Shown here: positions 29,477 to 36,661 of the stretch, in pieces | Position numbering within the stretch: position 1 is the first letter of the stretch | Layout: the number at the start of each line of letters is the position of its first letter | Source: an uncultured Methylococcus sp. | GTDB taxonomy: Bacteria > Pseudomonadota > Gammaproteobacteria > Methylococcales > Methylococcaceae | Direction: 5' to 3' | NCBI GenBank assembly: GCA_903835265.1 | Contig: CAILMG010000158.1 | Coordinates: 1-36,661, forward strand | Length of the DNA: 36,661 bases | The notes under the pieces: generated by a model | What the model saw: the letters and a program-made list of their open reading frames with translations, nothing else | Database searches by the model: none | What the model was told of the DNA's origin: nothing | Program-made: the position numbers and the translations under genes

Positions 29477-30682
29477 ATGCGTATTGAAGTGCTCGTCCCT
29501 CAACTCCCGGAGTCTGTCTCCGATGCGATCCTTGTTAGCTGGCATTCAAAGGCCGGTGATGCTGTCGAGAAGGATCAATCTTTGCTTGACCTTGAGACCG
29601 ACAAGGTGGTCCTCGAAGTGCCGGTTCCGGCATCAGGCACCCTCCTCGAAATTCGTCGCAGCCAAGGCGATGTGGTCGCCAGTGGCGATCTTCTGGCCGT
29701 GATTGAGACCACGACTGAACAATCGCAGATGGACGCCACGACCAAGAATCCCGACACTCCACCCTACCCCAAGCCGAACGCTTCCCCGACGGCGCTTGAA
29801 CCCCCCGTCAGTCCTGCGGTCCGCCGCCTTTTGACCGAACACCAACTGTCACCGACCGATATCCCCGTGGAAGGACGCATCAGCAAACAGGACGTCCTCA
29901 ACTTTATCGAACGACGTGCCCACTCGGCGGTGCCCAAAGAGGCCATGGAGCAGGCTCCCGTGAGTCCCATCCGCCCCTTGACGCCCCTTGAACGTCGAGT
30001 TCCGATGACCAGGATCCGGGCAAGAATTGCAGAACGCATGGTCGAAGCTCAAAAGACGACGGCGACACTAACGACGTTCAATGAAGTGAATCTAGAAAAG
30101 ATATTCTCACTTCGTCAGCAACATCGTGCTCGCTTTGAGAGCGTGCACGGCGTCAAACTCGGATTGATGTCCTTTTTTGTCAAGGCCTCCATCGAGGCAC
30201 TCAAACGGTTCCCCATCATCAACGCCTCACTGGATGGGCAGGACATCGTTTATCACGATTCTTACGACATCGGGATTGCCGTCACTACGGAACGGGGACT
30301 GGTGGTCCCTGTCCTCAAGGATGCTGACCATTTGGGATTTGCTGAAATTGAGAAGGCGATCAACGATTATTCGCTGAGGGGCCGTGATGGCAAACTTCAT
30401 TTTGAAGAACTCACCGGCGGCACCTTCACTATCACAAATGGCGGTATTTTTGGATCCATGTTGTCGACCCCCATTCTGAATCCGCCTCAAAGTGCGATTC
30501 TCGGGATGCATGCCATCAAGGAGCGACCCGTGGTCGAAGAAGGACAAATTGTCATTCGTCCGATCATCTATCTTGCTCTTTCCTATGATCACAGGATCAT
30601 CGACGGTCGTGAGGCCGTGTCCTTCTTATTCACCATCAAGGAACTCTTAGAGGACCCGTCACGGTTGCTGCTTCATCTTTAA
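29477..30682 (+). CDS. sucB: 2-oxoglutarate dehydrogenase E2 (dihydrolipoamide succinyltransferase)
   Basis: The product is 401 residues with the usual order of domains. A lipoyl domain comes first, with the lipoylated lysine in [11 protein letters not shown] proline-rich linker and a peripheral-subunit-binding domain ([13 protein letters not shown]...ISKQDVLNF) follow. The catalytic domain ends with [17 protein letters not shown], which holds the His and Asp of the active site. It moves the succinyl group to CoA and forms the core of the complex. The gene for E3 (lpd) does not follow; the next gene converges from the other strand, so E3 is encoded elsewhere, perhaps shared with pyruvate dehydrogenase. 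Confidence 0.96.
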   Translation: MRIEVLVPQLPESVSDAILVSWHSKAGDAVEKDQSLLDLETDKVVLEVPVPASGTLLEIRRSQGDVVASGDLLAVIETTTEQSQMDATTKNPDTPPYPKPNASPTALEPPVSPAVRRLLTEHQLSPTDIPVEGRISKQDVLNFIERRAHSAVPKEAMEQAPVSPIRPLTPLERRVPMTRIRARIAERMVEAQKTTATLTTFNEVNLEKIFSLRQQHRARFESVHGVKLGLMSFFVKASIEALKRFPIINASLDGQDIVYHDSYDIGIAVTTERGLVVPVLKDADHLGFAEIEKAINDYSLRGRDGKLHFEELTGGTFTITNGGIFGSMLSTPILNPPQSAILGMHAIKERPVVEEGQIVIRPIIYLALSYDHRIIDGREAVSFLFTIKELLEDPSRLLLHL

Positions 30683-30725
30683 GATCCCATCAAATGAAGG
30701 GGCCCCTATGGATTCTGGCCTTTCT

Positions 30726-31274
30726 TTAGCCGAGCATCCTCGCCATTACAATGGCATCTTCGCGCCCATGGCGTGCGGGATAGTAGCCTTTTCGGGTGCC
30801 GATTTCATTAAATCCCATACTGCGGTAAAGCTTAATTGCCTTGGGATTTGAAGGGCGAACTTCGAGAAACATGCTGTCAGCTTTGAATCGGGTCGCCTCC
30901 TGAATCAAGTGATTGAGGATCAAGCGGCCAACACCCCTTCCTTGATGGTCCGGGGCAACACAGACGTTAAGAACATGAGATTCCCCCGCACCGATCGTTG
31001 AAATACCATAACCCACCACATCACGGGCGCGCTCTGCAATCCAACAGTGATAGCCGATCTTGAAGCAGCTTCTAAAGGTCTCAAGCTCCCAATGAAATTC
31101 ATAAGCAGCCGTCTCAATCGCGTACAAGCGATCAATGTCGGCCCGCACCATCGGTCTGAGGTTTACTTCGGCGTTTTCCACAAGCGAAGGAAAATGTTTG
31201 TAATAAAAAGAAACCTCCGCGTCATAAGTCATCCAACGACGCGCCTTGTCCAAAATATCAAAGAAGAAGTCCAT
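30726..31274 (-). CDS. rimI: Ribosomal protein S18 alanine N-acetyltransferase (RimI-like), with N-terminal extension
   Basis: The product is 182 residues of the GNAT family. VCVAPDHQGRGVGRLILNHL is the acetyl-CoA-binding loop, and LEVRPSNPKAIKLYRSMGF followed by GYYPARHGREDAIVMA is specific to RimI. E. coli RimI is 148 residues. Here about 40 extra residues precede the domain, starting MDFFFDILDKARRWMTYD. GAGGG about 6 bases before this ATG supports the long form. It overlaps the preceding glycosylase gene by 17 bases, so the two are translationally linked. Confidence 0.88.
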   Translation of the reverse strand: MDFFFDILDKARRWMTYDAEVSFYYKHFPSLVENAEVNLRPMVRADIDRLYAIETAAYEFHWELETFRSCFKIGYHCWIAERARDVVGYGISTIGAGESHVLNVCVAPDHQGRGVGRLILNHLIQEATRFKADSMFLEVRPSNPKAIKLYRSMGFNEIGTRKGYYPARHGREDAIVMARMLG

Positions 31275-31983
31275 TCGAGGCCCTCTTGACAGTGGCGCCG
31301 GCCAGGGTCTGCCGGGCTAGCTTCAAATCCTCCCAGGCTCTTCGCTTTTCCGTCTGGGCGCGCAAAAGGTAGGCTGGGTGGTAGGTCACCACCAATGGAA
31401 TTCCATGGTAATCGTGAACAACGCCCCGAAGTTTTCCAATGGGCGTCGTGGTTTTCAGAAGATGTTGGGCGGCGATCCGACCCACTGCCACCAACATCGA
31501 TGGTGCGACCAGGTGTAACTGATCGAGCAGATGAGATTCGCAAGCCTCCGCCTCAAAGGGCAAGGGATCCCGATTCTTGGGAGGCCGACATTTAAGGACG
31601 TTTGCAATATAGACGGATGAGCGCTCTAGCCCCAAAGCCTTGACCATTTCATCCAGCAGCTGTCCGGCACGGCCGACAAAGGGCTCACCCTTGAGATCTT
31701 CCTGTTCCCCTGGGGCCTCGCCAATAAACATCCAGCGAGCTTGCTCATCTCCGGCCCCAAAGACGGTCTGTGTGCGGGTCTGGTGGAGTGAACAGCGCTG
31801 GCAGTCCCGTACCTTTGCTTTAAGGGTCGTCCAATCTATCAGGCCATCAAGGCAGTCGCCTGCCGGATGGATGGCTTCCTGTAATCTTGACAGCGCCTGA
31901 GGACCATGAGGCGGCGAGAGATCCCTCAGGGTCCACGTATCGATCCCCATGATCTTGAGACGTGCGTTACGCTGAGATTCCAT
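31258..31983 (-). CDS. Uracil-DNA glycosylase, family 4 (iron-sulfur type)
   Basis: The product is 241 residues and removes uracil from DNA. The four cluster cysteines of family 4 are present at C61 and C64 (CQRCSLH), C132 (LKCRPPKNRDP) and C148 (EACESHL). Catalytic blocks are GEAPGEQEDLKGEPFVGRAG and the later HPAYLLR. The N-terminal 50 residues resemble those of the phage-SPO1-polymerase-like group. AGGAG 8 bases before the ATG at 31983 decides the start; GTG and ATG codons just upstream are too close to that site. It overlaps rimI downstream. Confidence 0.92.
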   Translation of the reverse strand: MESQRNARLKIMGIDTWTLRDLSPPHGPQALSRLQEAIHPAGDCLDGLIDWTTLKAKVRDCQRCSLHQTRTQTVFGAGDEQARWMFIGEAPGEQEDLKGEPFVGRAGQLLDEMVKALGLERSSVYIANVLKCRPPKNRDPLPFEAEACESHLLDQLHLVAPSMLVAVGRIAAQHLLKTTTPIGKLRGVVHDYHGIPLVVTYHPAYLLRAQTEKRRAWEDLKLARQTLAGATVKRASNGLLL

Positions 31984-32008
31984 GCCCATCACTCCTGATC
32001 AGAAGACT

Positions 32009-33556
32009 TCAGACCTCGCCCGTCACCTGAGGGTGCATGCGGGTGGTGGGCAGCAAGAGCTTGTTGACTGCATTGAGGTAGGCCTTCGCCGATGCAACCA
32101 CAATGTCGGTATCAGCGCCCTGTCCATTCACAATTCGTCCTCCCTTCTCAAGGCGCACCGTGACTTCTCCCTGCGCATCGGTCCCGGTGGTGATATTGCT
32201 GACCGAGTAGAGCAGCAGCTGAGCGTCGGTTTTAAGAACCGCCTCAATCGCCTTAAAACTCGCATCGACGGCCCCGCCTCCCGTTGCCGTCGCGGTGATT
32301 TCCTCCTGATCCACTCGAATCGTCACCCGAGCCATCGGTACTTCACCGGTCTCGCTACAGACTTTGAGTGCCACTAGTCGCGTCCCCTCTTCCTCCGAAG
32401 CGCCGGCGGCATCAGTAATCAGGGCCTGAAGGTCTTCATCGAAGATGTCATGTTTCTTATCGGCGAGCTCTTTAAAGCGGGCAAAGGCATCATTGAGCTC
32501 GGCTTCTGAAGTAAAGTCGATCCCGAGCTCATGCATCCGGGTCTTAAATGCATTGCGGCCGGAGTGCTTCCCGAGAACCATCCGGTTGGCACTCCAGCCA
32601 ACATCCTCCGCGCGCATAATTTCATACGTTTCACGGTGTTTAAGGACACCATCTTGGTGGATGCCGGATTCATGGGCAAAAGCATTAGCTCCGACAATCG
32701 CTTTATTAGGCTGAACCGGGAATCCAGTGATATTCGACACCAGTTTGGAACAGGCCAGAATCTCCCGCGTATCGATCGTGGTATGACAAGGGAATACATC
32801 CTGTCGGGTCGTCACCGCCATCACCACTTCCTCGAGCGCGGCATTACCCGCCCGCTCACCAAGCCCATTGATAGTGCATTCAACCTGACGAGCGCCATTG
32901 ATCACCGCCGATAAGGAATTGGCGACGGCCAACCCAAGGTCGTTATGACAATGAACAGAAAAAATAGCTTTATCGGCATTGGGGATTCTCTCGCGCAGCC
33001 GCCGAATGGTGTATCCAAAGGGTTCAGGCAGACTGTACCCGACAGTATCGGGAATATTGAGCGTGGTCGCACCCGCATCAATAACGGCTTCTAGGATCCG
33101 GCAGAGGAAATCCTCTTCAGAACGGCCCGCATCCTCGGGAGAGAACTCCACATTGTCGGTGTATTGGCGCGCTCTTTTCACGGCCTTAACCGCATGGGCA
33201 ATGACCTCCTCCGGGGACATCCGAAGTTTCAGCTGCATGTGAATCGGGGACGTCGCAATGAAGGTATGGATGCGCGATTGAGCGGCCTCCTTTAGCGCCA
33301 ATCCGGCCTGATCAATATCCCGATCGAGTGCTCTTGCAAGACCACACACCACGCTATCACGAATGGTTCGAGCCACCGCCTGAACGCCCTCAAAATCTCC
33401 CGGGCTTGCCGCAGGGAAGCCCGCCTCGATCACATCGACCCGGAGTCGCTCCAAGGCCTTGGCGATTCGAACTTTTTCATCACGGGTCATCGAAGCGCCG
33501 GGGCTTTGTTCCCCATCCCGCAAGGTGGTATCAAAAATAATGAGTTTCTCGCTCAT
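32009..33556 (-). CDS. leuA: 2-isopropylmalate synthase
   Basis: The product is 515 residues and condenses acetyl-CoA with 2-ketoisovalerate, the first and feedback-controlled step of leucine synthesis. The TIM-barrel domain starts with [32 protein letters not shown] carries the metal-binding His-Asn pair, and [17 protein letters not shown] is the family signature. The C-terminal third is the leucine-binding regulatory domain, with [22 protein letters not shown] lies about 7 bases before the ATG at 33556; a GTG two codons upstream is less likely. It appears to have its own promoter downstream of pssA. Confidence 0.96.
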   Translation of the reverse strand: MSEKLIIFDTTLRDGEQSPGASMTRDEKVRIAKALERLRVDVIEAGFPAASPGDFEGVQAVARTIRDSVVCGLARALDRDIDQAGLALKEAAQSRIHTFIATSPIHMQLKLRMSPEEVIAHAVKAVKRARQYTDNVEFSPEDAGRSEEDFLCRILEAVIDAGATTLNIPDTVGYSLPEPFGYTIRRLRERIPNADKAIFSVHCHNDLGLAVANSLSAVINGARQVECTINGLGERAGNAALEEVVMAVTTRQDVFPCHTTIDTREILACSKLVSNITGFPVQPNKAIVGANAFAHESGIHQDGVLKHRETYEIMRAEDVGWSANRMVLGKHSGRNAFKTRMHELGIDFTSEAELNDAFARFKELADKKHDIFDEDLQALITDAAGASEEEGTRLVALKVCSETGEVPMARVTIRVDQEEITATATGGGAVDASFKAIEAVLKTDAQLLLYSVSNITTGTDAQGEVTVRLEKGGRIVNGQGADTDIVVASAKAYLNAVNKLLLPTTRMHPQVTGEV

Positions 33557-33683
33557 GCACACTCTCTCAAATCAAATCGCAGCGAATCGCAAGTCCTTAT
33601 GGCGGGCTCCCATGCGCCCTATCGCCTGACATGGCAACAACCATCAAACAGCCCCCATCGCGCCCCCTCAACACGCGTCCTTC

Positions 33684-33712
33684 ACTATAGGCCGCCCGCA
33701 CCTTTGAGACAA
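33684..33712 (-). promoter_or_regulatory. Probable sigma-70 promoter of leuA
   Basis: On the minus strand TTGTCT (33707-33712) and TATAGT (33684-33689, 5 of 6) are 17 bases apart. Transcription would start near 33677, giving a leader of about 120 bases. The leader contains only very short frames and no leucine-rich leader peptide, so classical attenuation is not evident. Confidence 0.5.
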
Positions 33713-33739
33713 CGAAAGGTATCGGGGGTCAAGCCCTCC

Positions 33740-34483
33740 TCAAGCGCGTCGTTCGGTCCGGATCCGGCGACGGCGCCCCAAGGTCAACACCAACCCCGAT
33801 AACGCGTAAACGGTAAACAGGGTAAACAGAACCAAAGGGGGATTGGTGAAGAGAAACGCGAAGATGAGCATGACCAAAATAGCCCAGAGAAAGGAAACGC
33901 GACCATGGAGATCAATATCCTTAAAGCTGTAGTAACGAAAATTACTCACCATCAAAAGACCTGTGGACACCGTCAGGCCGAGGGCCGCGTAACGAATGGA
34001 TTCAAGGGGCCATTCGTATTTGACCGAAACCCAGACAAAGCCCGCGAGAACAGCGGCGGCTGCCGGACTAGGTAATCCTTGAAAATACCGCTTGTCCTGG
34101 ACGGCCAGCTGGGTATTGAAACGCGCCAAGCGGAGGGCAGCGCCCGCCGCATGCACAAACACAGCGACCCAGCCCGCTTTACCGAGACTGGCCAGAGCCC
34201 AGGCATAGATCACCAAACTCGGTGCCACGCCGAAGGAAACCATATCCGCCATGCTGTCGTACTCCGCACCAAAGGCGCTTTGAGTATTGGTCAGACGAGC
34301 CACTCGACCATCAAGCCCATCTAAGATCATCGCAAGGAAAATTAACTCGGCAGCGATCTCAAAGCTGCCGTTCATGGCCGAGGTGATGGCGTAGAACCCA
34401 GCGAAGAGGGCTGCCGTGGTTAATAAATTAGGGAGCAAATAAATGCCGCGGCGCCGGTGTTTCTTGGGAGTATCCTGTTGCAT
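33740..34483 (-). CDS. pssA: CDP-diacylglycerol-serine O-phosphatidyltransferase
   Basis: The product is 247 residues with about eight hydrophobic segments. The CDP-alcohol phosphotransferase signature DGX2ARX8GX3DX3D is perfect: DGRVAR, then G, D and D in GAEYDSMAD. GIYLLPNLLTTAALFAGF at the N-terminus and RLARFNTQL are typical of the membrane-bound (type II) phosphatidylserine synthase. It makes phosphatidylserine, the precursor of phosphatidylethanolamine, in the inner membrane. It sits between ilvC and leuA, an order I recall from several proteobacteria. A 7-base hairpin (34522-34541) lies in its leader. Confidence 0.94.
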   Translation of the reverse strand: MQQDTPKKHRRRGIYLLPNLLTTAALFAGFYAITSAMNGSFEIAAELIFLAMILDGLDGRVARLTNTQSAFGAEYDSMADMVSFGVAPSLVIYAWALASLGKAGWVAVFVHAAGAALRLARFNTQLAVQDKRYFQGLPSPAAAAVLAGFVWVSVKYEWPLESIRYAALGLTVSTGLLMVSNFRYYSFKDIDLHGRVSFLWAILVMLIFAFLFTNPPLVLFTLFTVYALSGLVLTLGRRRRIRTERRA

Positions 34484-34521
34484 CGGGTGTCCGAAGGTGA
34501 TGAATCCTTGAGGGTTAAACG

Positions 34522-34541
34522 CATCGAGACGGCGCTCGATG
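34522..34541 (-). promoter_or_regulatory. Small hairpin in the ilvC-pssA gap
   Basis: CATCGAG (34522-34528) and CTCGATG (34535-34541) form a perfect 7-base stem with a 6-base loop, 39 bases before the pssA start. No T-run follows. It may be a leader structure or operator; function unknown. Confidence 0.3.
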
Positions 34542-34585
34542 GCTGACTGAGGATGTCATGAGGGACCCCCGATAACCAGGAGGGC

Positions 34586-34622
34586 CCATAAAACAAAGGG
34601 TGAGACTAGCCCACCCTTTGTT
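34586..34622 (-). terminator. Rho-independent terminator of ilvC
   Basis: On the minus strand AACAAAGGGTG (34612-34622) and CACCCTTTGTT (34592-34602) form an 11-base stem with a 9-base loop, followed by TTAT. It starts 18 bases after the ilvC stop. This would end the ilvIHC transcript before pssA, at least in part. Confidence 0.75.
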
Positions 34623-34640
34623 GGAGTTCAAGACCTGAAA

Positions 34641-36185
<1,545 letters not shown>

Positions 36186-36189
<4 letters not shown>

Positions 36190-36661
36190 GCGAGTTCCCT
36201 ATCCGTGCTGACCCCCGGCGCCATCCGCATCTCATGATGCCCCTTACCCGCTTCAATCATCGGATAAACGTTCTCAGCAGGATCCGTGAGAATATCCAGG
36301 AACACTGTCCGATCCTTCAACCGAAAAGCCTCTTCAAGCGCCGGGCGAACATCACTGGGTTGATCCACCCGGATACCCACATGGCCATAGGCTTCAGCGA
36401 GACGAACGAAGTCGGGAAGGGTTTCGAGGTAAGACTCGGAATAGCGGCTTTCATAGGAAAATTCCTGCCATTGGCGAACCATTCCCATGTAACCGTTATT
36501 GAGATTAATAACCTTGATGCCGGTCCGGTACTGTAGCGCCGTCGCTAGCTCCTGGATGCACATCTGAATGCTGGCCTCGCCAGTGACACAGGCCACATCC
36601 GCCTCGGGATGTCCCAGTTTGACGCCGATCGCGGCGGGTAATCCAAACCCCATGGTGCCAA
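36186..36661 (-). CDS. ilvI: Acetolactate synthase large subunit (C-terminal part, runs off right edge)
   Basis: About 157 C-terminal residues are present; the frame stays open to the window edge, so the ATG at 36653 is internal. The segment contains MGFGLPAAIGVKLGHP, the ThDP-binding region VTGEASIQMCIQEL with the downstream LNNGYMGMVRQWQEF, and SLPDFVRLAEAYGH-type LPDFVRLAEAYGHVGI. The enzyme condenses pyruvate with pyruvate or 2-ketobutyrate. ilvI versus ilvB cannot be fully decided from the fragment, but the ilvH partner favours ilvI. Confidence 0.94.

Noticed and set aside
36530-36600. GEASIQM in the acetolactate synthase ThDP motif instead of GDGS
   Set aside because: From memory, GEGS and GEAS forms are common in proteobacterial IlvI proteins, so this is not a damaged site.

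Overview
The window is a gene-dense stretch of bacterial chromosome of moderate GC content. It most resembles a gammaproteobacterium, or a related betaproteobacterium. This rests on a Pseudomonas-like class Ia NrdB, a two-subunit proteobacterial GltB/GltD, an E. coli-like SucA/SucB and the order ilvI-ilvH-ilvC-pssA-leuA. The species cannot be named from sequence alone. I see no tRNA, rRNA, CRISPR array, transposase, integrase or phage gene. Most of the window is core metabolism.

Bases 1-6312 carry sugar metabolism. There is the tail of a probable GH15/phosphorylase-kinase-like protein, glucokinase (glk), the Entner-Doudoroff pair edd-eda, ADP-glucose pyrophosphorylase (glgC) and a 2-keto-3-deoxygluconate kinase (kdgK). 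Together they cover sugar activation, cleavage to pyruvate and glyceraldehyde-3-phosphate, and storage as glycogen. Bases 6517-14284 carry citrate synthase and both subunits of NADPH glutamate synthase, where carbon and nitrogen metabolism meet. Bases 14453-17773 carry class Ia ribonucleotide reductase beta (nrdB) behind two clear NrdR boxes, then thiE (reverse strand) and argG.

Bases 17825-21226 are the least ordinary part. A minus-strand group encodes a DsbD/SafE-like membrane protein, a sigma-54 activator with no receiver domain, and a Cys-rich multi-pass membrane protein of unknown function. Beside it lies a small secreted-protein gene cut by an in-frame amber codon but still followed by its own terminator. 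Bases 21227-24814 hold a Nudix hydrolase, a KUP potassium transporter and an FtrB/FtrC-type iron uptake pair.

Bases 24952-36661 return to core functions: moaB and moaA (molybdenum cofactor), sucA-sucB (2-oxoglutarate dehydrogenase E1 and E2), rimI and a family 4 uracil-DNA glycosylase, leuA, pssA, and the ilvI-ilvH-ilvC branched-chain amino acid group, which runs off the right edge.

I found no convincing new multi-gene defence or mobile system. The best candidates for something undescribed are the receiverless sigma-54 activator between two membrane-protein genes and the amber-interrupted secreted protein beside it. The regulatory sites at nrdB, gltB, argG and leuA are readable directly from the sequence.
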